DNA of 64,000 bases from Blastomonas sp. (GCF_030373265.1 NZ_JAUCZC010000009.1:1-64000), one strand, 5' to 3'; positions 51,051 to 61,365 are shown, counted from the first letter of the stretch. Numbers and translations: made by a program. Notes: generated by a model not told the origin, from the sequence alone.

Positions 51051-51968
51051 CTATTTGCGTCCGTCGCGCAGCAGGTAGATGCCGCTGGCGATGATGATCC
51101 CGGTGCCCGCCAGTGCGACCAGATCAGGATAGTCGGAATAGAACACCACCCCGATGCCGATCGCCACCAGAATCTGGACGTACACCATCGGCGCGACCAC
51201 CGCCGCCGACCCGCGCACCGTTGCGGTGTAGATCAGCATGTGCGCAAAGCTCGCCGATACCGCGACCACGGTGCACACCAGGATCACATGATTGCTGGGC
51301 CAGCCGACCCGCAGCGGCGGATAGCCCGAGACATGGCCGATCGCCGCCGCCAGCACCAGGATCGGCGCCGCGATCGCGGCCACCAGAAACTGCATCAGCA
51401 GCACGCTGCCGGACCCTGCGGCGCGGGCATTGGTCATCATCAGCCCGCTCATGCCGAACGCCGCCGCCAGCGGCAGCAGCGCCGCCACGCCAAGATCGGC
51501 AAAGCTCGGGCGCAGCACAATGATCACCCCGACAAAAGCCACCAAGGTCGCCAGCCATCGTCCCCGGCTGAGCTGCTCGCGATACAGGATCGACGATATC
51601 ACCGCGGTCAGCAACGGCGCCATGAACTGGATCGACACCGCGGTTGCCAGCGGCATCATGAAGATGCTGGTAAAGAACGTCAAAGTCGCCGCAGCCAGGA
51701 AGAAACCGCGCGCAAGCTGCACCCTGGGCCGCGGGAACCGGAACCCCTTGGGGCCCTCGACCAGCAGCAGCACCACGCCGAGCCCGATCGCACCGATGGT
51801 AAAACGCAGCGCCGCCACCGCCATGCCGGGCCATTCGCCGCTGGCGGACTTGATCATCCCGTCGCCGCCGGACAGCAGCGCGAAGCCTGCCAGCGCATAG
51901 GCCATTCCGGCCGCGATATTGGTGCGATTGGCCTCGGCTGCGGTCTGGGAATCGGAATTATCGGGCAA
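51051..51968 (-). CDS. EamA-family (DMT) transporter
   Basis: 305 residues, ten hydrophobic helices in two EamA repeats. The first repeat ends with ALRFTIGAIGLGVVLLLVEG; the second has the usual MVYVQILVAIGIGVVFYSDYPDLVALAGTGIIIASG. A drug/metabolite exporter of unknown substrate. Divergent from cpaF. Confidence 0.85.
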   Translation of the reverse strand: MPDNSDSQTAAEANRTNIAAGMAYALAGFALLSGGDGMIKSASGEWPGMAVAALRFTIGAIGLGVVLLLVEGPKGFRFPRPRVQLARGFFLAAATLTFFTSIFMMPLATAVSIQFMAPLLTAVISSILYREQLSRGRWLATLVAFVGVIIVLRPSFADLGVAALLPLAAAFGMSGLMMTNARAAGSGSVLLMQFLVAAIAAPILVLAAAIGHVSGYPPLRVGWPSNHVILVCTVVAVSASFAHMLIYTATVRGSAAVVAPMVYVQILVAIGIGVVFYSDYPDLVALAGTGIIIASGIYLLRDGRK

Positions 51969-52026
51969 TGCGCAGACCTGCTTGGATGTTGTTAACTTTT
52001 GCCGGGCTTAATGCCCGATATGCGGT

Positions 52027-52045
52027 GTGATGCAAGCTGCATCAC
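52027..52045. promoter_or_regulatory. Dyad between EamA gene and cpaF
   Basis: Perfect inverted repeat GTGATGCA-AGC-TGCATCAC. It lies 59 bases upstream of the EamA start and 142 upstream of the cpaF start, in a region that should carry both promoters. An operator is plausible; the regulator is unknown. Confidence 0.35.
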
Positions 52046-52186
52046 GGCCGCCCGGCGCTGTCATCCGTCCTTATGCCCGGTCAGCCAAGGCTGGCGTTAG
52101 GACATTGTCAAAGTTTCCGGGCTATTCACCATTCTGGTCATCGACAGATGTTTGATCTGTCAAATAATCCGGGAAAATCGGTCATC

Positions 52187-53740
52187 ATGAGCGCGTTTGG
52201 CAGAAAAAACGGAATAGGTCAGATGGGCGCCGGGGCGCGGCCAAGCTTTGGCGTGGCACGCCCGATGAAGGGCGGAGGACCTGCCCCTGCCCCCGAATCC
52301 CGGCTCGGCCTGTCGCTCGATATGGGCGGCGATCAGTTTCCCGACCTTGATTCCGCCGAACTCCCCAGCCTCGACATGCTGGATCAAACCCCCGAGAGCG
52401 TCGCGCTGAACGAGGCGATGACCCGGCTGTCCGATCGCGCCAATTCGATCGCCGACACCGGGCCGCGGGTCGAAGGTTTCGAAGCCTCTGTCCACAAGAT
52501 CAAGGAACAGGTGCTGCCGCGCCTGCTCGAACGCGTCGATCCCGAAGCGGCTGCCACGCTGACCAAGGACGAGCTCGCCGAGGAGTTCCGCCCGATCATC
52601 CTCGAAGTGCTCGCCGAATTGAAGCTGACGCTCAACCGGCGCGAACAGTTCGCGCTCGAGAAGGTGCTGATCGACGAGCTGCTCGGCTTCGGCCCGCTCG
52701 AAGAGCTGCTTACCGATCCCGACATCACCGACATCATGGTCAACGGCCCCGAGCAGACCTATATCGAAAAAAAGGGCAAGCTCACCATCGCGCCGATCCA
52801 GTTCCGCGATGAGGAACATCTGCTGCAGATCGCCCAGCGCATCGTCAACCAGGTCGGCCGTCGGATCGACCAGACCACGCCGCTGGCCGATGCCCGTCTC
52901 AAGGACGGCAGCCGCGTCAACGTCATCATTCCGCCGCTGTCGCTGCGCGGCACCGCGATCTCGATTCGTAAGTTTTCCGAAAAGCCGATCACGCTCGACA
53001 ATCTCAAGGATTGGAACGCGATGTCGGAAAAGATGGCGACCGCGCTGAAGATCGCCGGCGCCTGCCGCTTCAACGTCGTCATCTCGGGCGGTACCGGCTC
53101 GGGCAAGACGACCATGCTCAACGCGCTGTCGAAGATGATCGATCCGGGCGAGCGCGTGCTGACCATCGAGGATGCCGCCGAACTTCGCCTGCAGCAGCCG
53201 CACTGGCTGCCGCTGGAAACGCGTCCGCCCAACCTCGAAGGCAAGGGCGCGATCAGCATTGGCGATCTGGTCAAGAACGCGCTGCGTATGCGTCCTGATC
53301 GCATAATCCTGGGCGAAATTCGTGGCGCGGAGTGCTTCGATCTGCTCGCCGCGATGAACACCGGTCACGATGGATCGATGTGTACGCTCCACGCCAACAG
53401 CCCGCGCGAAGCCTTGGGCCGTATGGAAAACATGATCCTGATGGGCGACATCAAGATCCCCAAGGAAGCGATCAGCCGCCAGATCGCCGAATCGGTCGAT
53501 CTGATCGTCCAGGTCAAGCGCCTGCGCGATGGTTCGCGCCGCGTCACCAACATCACCGAGGTGATCGGCATGGAGGGCGAAGTCATCGTCACCCAGGAAC
53601 TGTTCAAGTTCGAATACATGGACGAAGGCGCCGACGGCAAGATCATCGGCGAATACCGCTCGACGGGTCTGCGCCCTTATACGCTGGAAAAGGCGCGGCA
53701 GTTCGGCTTCGAACAGGCATTCCTCGAAGCCTGCCTGTAA
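52187..53740 (+). CDS. cpaF: CpaF-type type II/IV secretion ATPase
   Basis: 517 residues from the ATG at 52187 (MSAFGRKNGIGQ); an ATG at 52148 is possible. N-terminal helical part, then GFGPLEELLTDPDITDIMVNGP, Walker A GGTGSGKTTML near residue 300, Asp-box IEDAAELRL, Walker B RMRPDRIILGEIRGAE and the His-box NTGHDGSMCTLHAN. This is the motor of Tad/Flp pilus assembly. No other cpa/tad gene is nearby, so here it stands as an orphan. Confidence 0.92.
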   Translation: MSAFGRKNGIGQMGAGARPSFGVARPMKGGGPAPAPESRLGLSLDMGGDQFPDLDSAELPSLDMLDQTPESVALNEAMTRLSDRANSIADTGPRVEGFEASVHKIKEQVLPRLLERVDPEAAATLTKDELAEEFRPIILEVLAELKLTLNRREQFALEKVLIDELLGFGPLEELLTDPDITDIMVNGPEQTYIEKKGKLTIAPIQFRDEEHLLQIAQRIVNQVGRRIDQTTPLADARLKDGSRVNVIIPPLSLRGTAISIRKFSEKPITLDNLKDWNAMSEKMATALKIAGACRFNVVISGGTGSGKTTMLNALSKMIDPGERVLTIEDAAELRLQQPHWLPLETRPPNLEGKGAISIGDLVKNALRMRPDRIILGEIRGAECFDLLAAMNTGHDGSMCTLHANSPREALGRMENMILMGDIKIPKEAISRQIAESVDLIVQVKRLRDGSRRVTNITEVIGMEGEVIVTQELFKFEYMDEGADGKIIGEYRSTGLRPYTLEKARQFGFEQAFLEACL

Positions 53741-53755
53741 ACGCCCTCCGGCCGA

Positions 53756-53944
53756 TCAATAGCCCTTGAGCGCGATCGCGGTGGCGAACACCGCGATCAC
53801 CGCCGAGACGATGAGGATCAGCGGCCAGGGCATGAACCCCACCCGGTCGAAATTCCGCCGCCGCATGCGCCGCGAATCGGCAATCGCCGCAGTTCCTGCA
53901 AGCGCGGACATGGCGATGGCAAGCTGGGCCCAGATGCTGTGCAC
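53756..53944 (-). CDS. Small one-helix membrane protein
   Basis: 62 residues from a GTG at 53944 preceded by GGAGAC at good distance; the longer frame from 54040 is less likely. One weak N-terminal hydrophobic stretch and one strong C-terminal helix (MPWPLILIVSAVIAVFATAIAL). Convergent with cpaF. Unknown function. Confidence 0.5.
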   Translation of the reverse strand: MHSIWAQLAIAMSALAGTAAIADSRRMRRRNFDRVGFMPWPLILIVSAVIAVFATAIALKGY

Positions 53945-54103
53945 GATATCGTCTCCTTGAGGCTGCTCATTTGGGGGCGCGTGCCGTAATGTCCAGCCCC
54001 GATCGCGCTTTGCAGTCATCCGGCATTGACCCGTGCGCACAACCGCATAGCTTTCTGTCGCAAGAGTCCCAGCGGGTGAGTTAGATGCGACAGGAACAAT
54101 GCG

Positions 54104-54781
54104 GTGAGCCTTGAGATGCTGACGCTATTGGCGATGGCTTTGCAGCCGCCGCTTACCGTAAGTGAGGCGCTTGAACTGCCCGCAGCGGAAGCCGGCGACT
54201 GGGCATTGGCCGGACTCGAGCATGGCCCGATCGTCGAAGCGGAACGTGTAAAGAATCAGATGGCGCCACCTGGTGAGGTGGTGATGATCTACCGTGAGGC
54301 AGCAAGCCGGGTACCATTGGGATGCGCGCGTCGGTGGTGGAGAGTTGCCTTTGCCGACCGACGGACCCCTTCGGTCGATCAGGCAGAAGCAGAACTCGGT
54401 ATCCGCGCCATCTCCCGCAATTCGGGGTATGAAGCGGCTCTAAGCAGCTCTGAACCGTGTCCGATTGATGGCTACGCCCTTGTTAGCAAAGGATTGCCGG
54501 TGTCGGTGGCCCTCGACGCATTACGCAAGCTTCGCCAGGTGGCAGCCGGCGAATCATCCCTCGCCATCGAATGCAAGGACTCGACACGATCCGATATTTG
54601 CAAAAGCCCGACGAACACGTTGACCGAGCTCGGATCGCTCCCTGCCAGAATGATAGAATATCACAACGGTCCATTCAGCATCGTGCTGGGTGTGCCTGAC
54701 CAGCCGATGACATTGGTTATGTTTGGCGCGCCGAAGAGCAATAGCATGCAGGTCTCACGCTTCCTCCCTGCACCCTTTTGA
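54104..54781 (+). CDS. Hypothetical protein, 225 residues
   Basis: GTG start with AGGAA seven bases upstream. A short hydrophobic beginning (LEMLTLLAMALQPPL) could be a weak signal. The rest is soluble, with scattered Cys (four) and no motif I recognise. Codon use is less GC-biased than its neighbours. The frame is open and has a good ribosome site, so it is probably real, but I cannot name it. Confidence 0.55.
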   Translation: MSLEMLTLLAMALQPPLTVSEALELPAAEAGDWALAGLEHGPIVEAERVKNQMAPPGEVVMIYREAASRVPLGCARRWWRVAFADRRTPSVDQAEAELGIRAISRNSGYEAALSSSEPCPIDGYALVSKGLPVSVALDALRKLRQVAAGESSLAIECKDSTRSDICKSPTNTLTELGSLPARMIEYHNGPFSIVLGVPDQPMTLVMFGAPKSNSMQVSRFLPAPF

Positions 54782-54793
54782 CCGCGCGCCCCC

Positions 54794-55573
54794 TCAGTCC
54801 GTCGCGACGGTCCGGAACACCATCGAGCGCCAGCCTGAACGATCGAACTTCTGCCATTCGCCTTCGGGCTGCGCCAGCCGGTCGGCGAGCGCGTACATCA
54901 CCGCTGGGTTCACTGCCAGCCCGCAATGGCTGGCGATGACCTCGAGCGTTTCGGCCTGCGGCCCCGGCTTCTGCACCGACGCACGCCAGGCGACGATGCC
55001 GTCGCTGCGGCTGAGGATCGAGGTGGTGGGCACCGGCGGGGCTTCGTCGAGACGGCTGAAGCGACCCTGCCGCAGCGGCTCGGGATCCTTGCCGTTCAGC
55101 CGCTCGAACAGACGGCTGGCGTTGGTATAGCCGCGATCGTTGGACAACGGGCTGCCCAGGCTGATCACCTGGCGCACCTTGTCGGGGCTGTGCTTGGCCA
55201 TTTCGCGCGCGAACAGTCCGCCCAGGCTCCAGCCGATCAGCGACACCGGCCTGCCCGACTCCTGGTGGACACGGTCGAGCAGCGCATACAGCGCCTGTTC
55301 GCGATCGCTGTTGAAGCGCAGGTTGCGTCCCAGATCCCAGCCATAGGTCGCATAGCCCAGATCGGTGAGTAGTCCGCGCATCGGCCGCGTCGAGGTGTCG
55401 CCCGCCAGAAAGCCGGGAAGCACGATGACAGAATGCCCATCGCCTTTGGGCAGCCGCTTCATCGCGCGGCGCAGCGCGACGAACCAGCCCAGCTCGAACA
55501 CCGCCCTGCCCTCGCTCAGCGTCAGCAGGGGATGCGGTGGGCGGGCTTTGGAGGGGGTGGCTGTCTGGGTCAT
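54794..55573 (-). CDS. Alpha/beta hydrolase, lipase-like
   Basis: 259 residues from the ATG at 55573 (MTQTATPSKARPP). The nucleophile elbow is GWSLGG with Ser; the oxyanion-hole region is VLPGFLAGD; a late SHCGL supplies the His. Similar to PGAP1/lipase-type hydrolases of sphingomonads. Substrate unknown. Convergent with the hypothetical gene. Confidence 0.82.
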   Translation of the reverse strand: MTQTATPSKARPPHPLLTLSEGRAVFELGWFVALRRAMKRLPKGDGHSVIVLPGFLAGDTSTRPMRGLLTDLGYATYGWDLGRNLRFNSDREQALYALLDRVHQESGRPVSLIGWSLGGLFAREMAKHSPDKVRQVISLGSPLSNDRGYTNASRLFERLNGKDPEPLRQGRFSRLDEAPPVPTTSILSRSDGIVAWRASVQKPGPQAETLEVIASHCGLAVNPAVMYALADRLAQPEGEWQKFDRSGWRSMVFRTVATD

Positions 55574-55660
55574 GATACGGCGGTTCCTGTCTGAGCCAGA
55601 AGATAGGAACGCGCCCAACCCATTTTAAGCCTCACTCCACCAGCGGCGGTCCGCGCTCGA

Positions 55661-56434
55661 TCAGCGACCGGTCCAGTTGCCGGGGCGCTTCTCGACGAAC
55701 GCCGCCATGCCTTCGGTCTGGTCCTCGCTGCCGAACAGCCCGTGGAACAGGCGGCGTTCGAACACCACCCCCTGCTGCAGCGTGGTCTCGAACGCGGCGT
55801 TGACCATTTCCTTGACCGCCAGCGTCGCCAGCGGCGCCATGCCCGCAATCGTGGTCGCCGCCTTGACGGCTTCCTCGACCAGATCGGCGACGGGCACGAC
55901 CCGCGCAACCAGACCCGATTGCTCGGCTTCGGCCGCGTCCATCATCCGGCCGGTCAGGCACATGTCCATCGTCTTGGCCTTGCCGATCGCGCGCGCCATG
56001 CGCTGCGATCCGCCCATGCCCGGCGTCACCGCCAGCTTGATCTCGGGCTGGCCGAACTTGGCGTTGTCGCCTGCGATGATGAAATCGCACATCATCGCCA
56101 GCTCGCAGCCACCGCCCAGCGCGTAGCCTGCGACCGCGGCGATCACCGGCTTGCGGGTCGCAGTGACCCGGTCGTAGCCGGCAAAGAAGTTGCTGCCGTA
56201 CATGTCGGCGAAGGACTGCGACGCCATTTCCTTGATGTCCGCGCCGGCGGCGAACGCCTTTTCGCTGCCGGTCAGCACCGCGCAGCCCTGGCTGGCGTCG
56301 GCATCGAACGCGCCGAGTGCGGCGATCAGATCGGCGAGCACCTGGCTGTTGAGCGCGTTGAGCGCCTGGGGACGGTTGAGCGTGATCAGCGTGACGGCAC
56401 CGCGCTGTTCGACGAGCAGGGTTTCATAGGTCAT
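55661..56434 (-). CDS. Enoyl-CoA hydratase
   Basis: 257-residue crotonase fold. The oxyanion-hole strands are in GADIKEMA and [11 protein letters not shown]; catalytic Glu residues are in [14 protein letters not shown]-like ([16 protein letters not shown]). It overlaps the 3-hydroxyisobutyryl-CoA hydrolase gene by four bases. In the valine pathway it would hydrate methacrylyl-CoA. Confidence 0.9.
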   Translation of the reverse strand: MTYETLLVEQRGAVTLITLNRPQALNALNSQVLADLIAALGAFDADASQGCAVLTGSEKAFAAGADIKEMASQSFADMYGSNFFAGYDRVTATRKPVIAAVAGYALGGGCELAMMCDFIIAGDNAKFGQPEIKLAVTPGMGGSQRMARAIGKAKTMDMCLTGRMMDAAEAEQSGLVARVVPVADLVEEAVKAATTIAGMAPLATLAVKEMVNAAFETTLQQGVVFERRLFHGLFGSEDQTEGMAAFVEKRPGNWTGR

Positions 56435-57486
56435 CGTGCAATCTCCAATGGGGTCCAGGCCTGATCGGCGGGAAGCGGCGCAAAGATGCTGTCGAGCAGC
56501 GCATCAGTCACGCCTTCGGGGGTTTCGGGGTTCCAGCGCGGGGCATTGTCCTTCTCGATGATCAGCGCCCGCACGCCCTCGATGAAATCGTGCCTCTGCA
56601 CGACGCGCGCGCCGATGGCGTATTCCTGCGCCATCTCACTGGCGAAATCGGGCATGGCCGCGCCTTCCTTGAGCTGGCGCAGCGCCACCTTGCAGGTCTG
56701 CGGCGACTTGTGCGCCAGCGTTGCGAGCTCTTTGCCGCTCCACTCCGAGCCCTCGGCCTCAAGCGCCGCGAGGATGTCCTCATAGCGGTCCGAGGCGAAC
56801 AGCCGATCGATCAGCTCGCGGTTGCCGAGGATGCGCGCCGGCGGTGGTTCGACCGCGAGACTCTCGAGAATGTCGTCGATCCGGTCGGGGTGTTCGGCAA
56901 TCTGCGCCTTGGCGTTGGCGAGTGTGTCGGACGGCAGATAGTGCGTGGCTAGGCCCAGCGCATGGCATTCGGCGCCATCAAGACGCGCGCCGGTCAGCGC
57001 CAGGAACTGCCCGGTGCGGCCCGGCAACCGCGACAGGAACCAGCCGCCGCCGACATCGGGGAACAGCCCGATGCCGGTCTCGGGCATGGCAAAGCGCGTT
57101 GCCTCGGTCGCCACGCGATAGCGCGCGGGCTGCGACAGGCCGACTCCGCCGCCCATGGTGATGCCATCCATGAACGCGACCACGGGCTTGGGGTAGACGA
57201 ACAAAAGGTGGTTGAGCCGGTATTCGACGAAAAAGAATGCGCGCGCCTCGACCCCGTCCTTGGCGCCGCTGGTGGCGAGCATGCGGATATCGCCGCCCGC
57301 GCAGAAGCCGCGTCCTTCGGCATGGTCGATGATCACCGCCTCGACCGCGGGATCGTTGATCCACCCCGTCAACGCCTCGGTCATCGCCTGGCACATCGCG
57401 GTGGTCAGCGCATGGATCGCGCTGGGACGGTTCAAGCTGATGATGCCGGTGCGCCCTTCGACGCGGGTGATTACATCGCTGGTCAT
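56431..57486 (-). CDS. 3-hydroxyisobutyryl-CoA hydrolase
   Basis: 351-residue crotonase-fold thioesterase of valine degradation. The start at 57486 has AGGA eight bases before it. It has the HIBCH pattern [49 protein letters not shown] and a long C-terminal extension ([22 protein letters not shown]). Between the acyl-CoA dehydrogenase and hydratase genes in one operon. Confidence 0.9.
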   Translation of the reverse strand: MTSDVITRVEGRTGIISLNRPSAIHALTTAMCQAMTEALTGWINDPAVEAVIIDHAEGRGFCAGGDIRMLATSGAKDGVEARAFFFVEYRLNHLLFVYPKPVVAFMDGITMGGGVGLSQPARYRVATEATRFAMPETGIGLFPDVGGGWFLSRLPGRTGQFLALTGARLDGAECHALGLATHYLPSDTLANAKAQIAEHPDRIDDILESLAVEPPPARILGNRELIDRLFASDRYEDILAALEAEGSEWSGKELATLAHKSPQTCKVALRQLKEGAAMPDFASEMAQEYAIGARVVQRHDFIEGVRALIIEKDNAPRWNPETPEGVTDALLDSIFAPLPADQAWTPLEIAR

Positions 57487-57497
57487 GTCTGTCATCC

Positions 57498-58643
57498 TTA
57501 CTGGCGCAGCATTTCGCGCGCGACGATCATCCGCATCACTTGGTTGGTGCCTTCGAGGATCGAGTGCACACGCAGATCGCGCCAGAAGCGCTCGATCGGA
57601 TAATCCTGCAGATAGCCATATCCGCCAAACAGTTGCAGCGCATCGTTGACGATCTTCGATCCGCTGTCGGTGGCGAGGCGCTTGGCCATCGCGGCGAACT
57701 TGGTCTTGTCGGGCGCATTGGCCGAGACCTTGGCGGCGGCGAGATAGAGCAAAGCGCGCGCGGCCTCCAAATCGGTCGCCATGTCGGCGAGCATGAACTG
57801 GGTGTTCTGGAATTCGCTGATCCGCTTGCCGAACTGCTTGCGGTCGTTGGTGTAGGCCACCGCCTCGTCGAGGCAGCGCTGCGCCCCGCCGAGCGAACAC
57901 GCACCGATGTTGAGCCGACCGCCGTCGAGCCCCATCATCGCGAAGCGGAAGCCGTCGCCTTCGGCACCGACGCGGTTGGCGACCGGGATGCGCGCGTTGT
58001 CGAAGATCACCTGTGCGGTGGGCTGGCTGTGCCATCCGAGCTTCTTCTCGTTCGCGCCGAAGCTGACGCCCGGGGTATCCTTGTCGACCACAAGGCACGA
58101 AATGCCCTTTGCGCCATCCTCGCCGGTGCGCACCATGGTGACATAGACGTCGTTGGCGCCCGCGCCGCTGATGAACTGCTTCGATCCGTTGACGACATAA
58201 TGATCGCCATCGAGCACTGCCTTGGTCTTGAGCGCGGCGGCGTCCGATCCCGATCCGGGTTCGGTCAGGCAGTAGCTTGCGATCTTGTCCATCGTGACGA
58301 GGTCGGGGAGATAGCGGCCCTTCAAGTCATCCGAGCCGAAGGTGTCGATCATCCATGCCGCCATGTTGTGGATCGAGATGAAGGCGCTGGTCGAGGGGCA
58401 GCCATAGGCCATCGCCTCCATGATCAGCGCGGCCTCGAGGCGTCCAAGACCGATGCCGCCGCTTTCCTCGCTGACATAGATCGCGGCGAAACCGAGGTCG
58501 GCGGCTTCCTTGATCGTGTCGCGCGGGAAGATGTGTTTCTCGTCCCATTCGGCGGCAAAGGGCGTGATCCGGTCGGCGGTGAACTTGCGCGCTGCGTCCT
58601 GGATGGCAAGCTGGTCTTCGGTGAGCTCGAACTGGTCGGTCAT
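57498..58643 (-). CDS. Isobutyryl-CoA dehydrogenase-type acyl-CoA dehydrogenase
   Basis: 381-residue FAD enzyme, first in the operon with HIBCH and enoyl-CoA hydratase, so isobutyryl-CoA is the likely substrate. Motifs: AYCLTEPGSGSDAAALKT (FAD region), FISGAGANDVYVTM, and the C-terminal GGYGYLQDYPIERFWRDLRV with the catalytic Glu in ILEGTNQVMRM. The later step enzymes (mmsA, mmsB) are not in the window. Confidence 0.92.
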   Translation of the reverse strand: MTDQFELTEDQLAIQDAARKFTADRITPFAAEWDEKHIFPRDTIKEAADLGFAAIYVSEESGGIGLGRLEAALIMEAMAYGCPSTSAFISIHNMAAWMIDTFGSDDLKGRYLPDLVTMDKIASYCLTEPGSGSDAAALKTKAVLDGDHYVVNGSKQFISGAGANDVYVTMVRTGEDGAKGISCLVVDKDTPGVSFGANEKKLGWHSQPTAQVIFDNARIPVANRVGAEGDGFRFAMMGLDGGRLNIGACSLGGAQRCLDEAVAYTNDRKQFGKRISEFQNTQFMLADMATDLEAARALLYLAAAKVSANAPDKTKFAAMAKRLATDSGSKIVNDALQLFGGYGYLQDYPIERFWRDLRVHSILEGTNQVMRMIVAREMLRQ

Positions 58644-58846
58644 GGCATTCCTGTCGCTGCTGTTCGTTCAACTGTGGCTTGGCGACTATCGCAATCGCCC
58701 GACTTTGGCCAGAGCGTGCACCCTGCCGTTTTTCACTCATGATGTGCAGAAATGCCCCGATGCAATGCCGCCGGGTACAGAAAACTTGGTGCTGCCGTCC
58801 CAGCAGGGATGACGCGGCCGGTGCAGGCTGATAGCAGCCAAACGAC

Positions 58847-59794
58847 ATGGCGCTGTCTCCCACCCCTTCTGCCACGCAAGCCACCGACCCCATCGGTCCG
58901 CCGGTTCACCGGCCGCTGTTTGCAATCCTGACGCGTCTGGTCGCGGCGCTGTGCCTGACCGCGATGTTCGCCTGCGTCAAGATCGCCTCGACCCGCGGCG
59001 TGCATGTGCTCGAAAGCGTGTTCTACCGCCAGCTGACCGGGCTTGCGCTGATGATCCCGGTGGCCTTCGCAGGTGCGGGGATTGCGGCGCTGAAGACATC
59101 GCGGCCCTGGACCCACGCCGCGCGCATGGCGGTGGGCCTCACCGGCATGACGCTCAACTTCCTGTCGTTCACCTTGCTCCCCATCGCCGAAGCCACTGCG
59201 ATCGGCTTCATGGTGCCGATCGTCGCGACGTTGCTGTCGGTGATATTGCTCAGCGAAGCGGTGGGCCTGCACCGCTGGGCGGCGATCGCGCTGGGGCTGG
59301 TCGGGGTCTTCGTCGTCATCCAGCCGGGCGATGGCCATATTCCCTTGAACGGCGCGCTGGTCGCACTGGCGGGCGTCGGGGTCACGGCGTGGGTCAGCAT
59401 CCTGATCCGCAAATTGGGCGAGACCGAAAAATCGGTGACGACGATGTTCTGGTTCTCGCTGACGTCGCTGTTTCCATTGAGCATCGCGATGCTGTTCGTC
59501 GGTCAGCCGCATGATCTGGAAACCTGGGGCATCATCGCCCTGATCAGCGTGTTCGGCGCCGCAGCGCAGCTGGCGATCACATCGTCGCTGCGCTTCGCGC
59601 CGGTATCGGTGGTGCTGCCGATGGACTATTCCAGCCTGATTTGGGCGGCACTCATCGGCTATGTGATCTGGGACCGCTGGCCGGTGCAAGCGACATGGTT
59701 CGGCGCACCTTTGATCATCGGGTCGGGGCTGTACATCGTCTGGCGCGAACACCGCCTTTCGCGGCCGCCGCGCCAGAGCGTTCAGCCGACCTGA
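58847..59794 (+). CDS. EamA-family (DMT) transporter
   Basis: 315 residues, ten helices in two EamA repeats; the first ends with GLTGMTLNFLSFTLLPIAEATAIGFMVPI and the second with APVSVVLPMDYSSLIWAALIGYVIWD. A small-molecule exporter, substrate unknown. Its 3' end overlaps the opposite acyl-CoA ligase gene by 13 bases. Confidence 0.86.
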   Translation: MALSPTPSATQATDPIGPPVHRPLFAILTRLVAALCLTAMFACVKIASTRGVHVLESVFYRQLTGLALMIPVAFAGAGIAALKTSRPWTHAARMAVGLTGMTLNFLSFTLLPIAEATAIGFMVPIVATLLSVILLSEAVGLHRWAAIALGLVGVFVVIQPGDGHIPLNGALVALAGVGVTAWVSILIRKLGETEKSVTTMFWFSLTSLFPLSIAMLFVGQPHDLETWGIIALISVFGAAAQLAITSSLRFAPVSVVLPMDYSSLIWAALIGYVIWDRWPVQATWFGAPLIIGSGLYIVWREHRLSRPPRQSVQPT

Positions 59795-61365
59795 CGCTCG
59801 CGGCCCTGCCAATAGGGCTCGCGCAGCGACCGGCGCAGGATCTTGCCGGTGGCGTTGCGCGGCATCTCTGGAATGACATCGATCGTCTTGGGCGTCTTGA
59901 ACGGCGCGATCCGCTCGCGTGCCCAGGCGATCACCGATGCCGGATCGACCTCGTGCCCCGGCTTGGCCACCACAACGGCCTTGACCGCCTCGCCCCACTT
60001 CTCGTCGGGGATGCCGATCACCGCGACCTCGAGCACATCGGGATGGCCAAAGATCGCGTTCTCGACCTCGGCGGGATAGACGTTCTCGCCGCCCGAGATG
60101 ATCATGTCCTTCACCCGGTCCTGGATGAAGACATAGCCGTCATCGTCCATATACGCCGCATCGCCGGTGCGCAGCCAGCCATCGGCGTCGACCGTCTCGC
60201 GGGTCTTGGCCTCGTTGCGCCAGTATCCCACCATGTTGAGCGGCGACCGCGTCGCAATCTCGCCGATCGTGCCGTTGGGCACCGGGTTGCCCGCGCCATC
60301 GACGATACGCACCTCGACCCCGGGCAGGGCCTTGCCCGCCGAGCGCATCCGCTCGTTGCCAGCTGGATCGTGATCCTCGGGCGGCAGCGCGCAGAAGGTG
60401 CCGGTGGTTTCGGTCATGCCATATTGCTGGCAGAAATCGGCGCCCATGGTCTGCATGCACTGGCGCAGCAGCTCGAGCGGGATCGGCGCTGCGCCGTACA
60501 TCACCAGCTTGAGCGGGGACCAGTCGGTGCTGGCGGCGCGCGGGTGGTTGACCACCATTTGCAGCGCGGTCGGCACCAGGAACATATGGGTCACGCCATC
60601 GGCGACGCAATCGAGCACCGCATCGGGCGAAAACTCGGCGCGGATCACCGCGCGGCAGCCGTTGTAGAACGCGATCGTGCCGACGCCCGAGCCCGCGATA
60701 TGCGCCACCGGCATGATCACCAGCATCGAATCCTCGTGGTTGATCTTATACCAGTCGACATCGGACGCCTCGATAATGGGGCGCAGGCCGAACATGTTGC
60801 GGTTGCACAGCACCGCGCCTTTGGGATTGCCGGTGGTGCCCGAGGTGTAGAGTTGCAGCACGCCCCTGTCGGGATCGGCCTCGGGCAGGTCGCCCTCGGG
60901 TTGCGCATCGACCCAGGCCTCGAACGATTTCAAATCGGCGGTATCGGCATCGCCCTCGACCAGCGTGTGACGCAGCGATCCCAGCCCCTTGCCCGCGGTG
61001 GCGCCCAACCCTGCGCAGGTGCTCTGGCACACAACCAACGCGGCGCCGGTGTCTTCGAGGATATAGCGCACCTCGGGCACCGCGAGCCGCCAGCCGACGG
61101 GGACCATCGCCAGCCCCGCGCGCGAGGCGGCGACCAGCAGGATGAAATAGAGGCTCGCGTTCTTGCCCAGCCAGGCAATCCGCTCGCCGGGCCGCAGCCC
61201 AGCGCCGGCAAAGGCGCGGGCGTAGCGGTCGACCAGCCCGTCGAGCTCGCGATAGGTGATGCGCTGGACGCCGTCATCCAGCGCGATGCCCTCGGGACGT
61301 TCGTGCGCCCAATAGGCAATGGTCGATCCCAGATCGGTGCGCGCGAGCGCGGTGGTTGCCAGCAT
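59782..61365 (-). CDS. AMP-dependent acyl-CoA ligase
   Basis: 527 residues from the ATG at 61365, preceded by GGAGAGA. Motifs: LYTSGTTGNPKGAV (P-loop), YGMTETTGTF, GWLRTGDAAYMDDDGYVFIQDR, and the C-terminal lysine in PRNATGKILRR. It forms an acyl-adenylate and then an acyl-CoA, typically from a medium/long-chain fatty acid. The exact substrate is unknown. Confidence 0.9.
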   Translation of the reverse strand: MLATTALARTDLGSTIAYWAHERPEGIALDDGVQRITYRELDGLVDRYARAFAGAGLRPGERIAWLGKNASLYFILLVAASRAGLAMVPVGWRLAVPEVRYILEDTGAALVVCQSTCAGLGATAGKGLGSLRHTLVEGDADTADLKSFEAWVDAQPEGDLPEADPDRGVLQLYTSGTTGNPKGAVLCNRNMFGLRPIIEASDVDWYKINHEDSMLVIMPVAHIAGSGVGTIAFYNGCRAVIRAEFSPDAVLDCVADGVTHMFLVPTALQMVVNHPRAASTDWSPLKLVMYGAAPIPLELLRQCMQTMGADFCQQYGMTETTGTFCALPPEDHDPAGNERMRSAGKALPGVEVRIVDGAGNPVPNGTIGEIATRSPLNMVGYWRNEAKTRETVDADGWLRTGDAAYMDDDGYVFIQDRVKDMIISGGENVYPAEVENAIFGHPDVLEVAVIGIPDEKWGEAVKAVVVAKPGHEVDPASVIAWARERIAPFKTPKTIDVIPEMPRNATGKILRRSLREPYWQGRERQVG

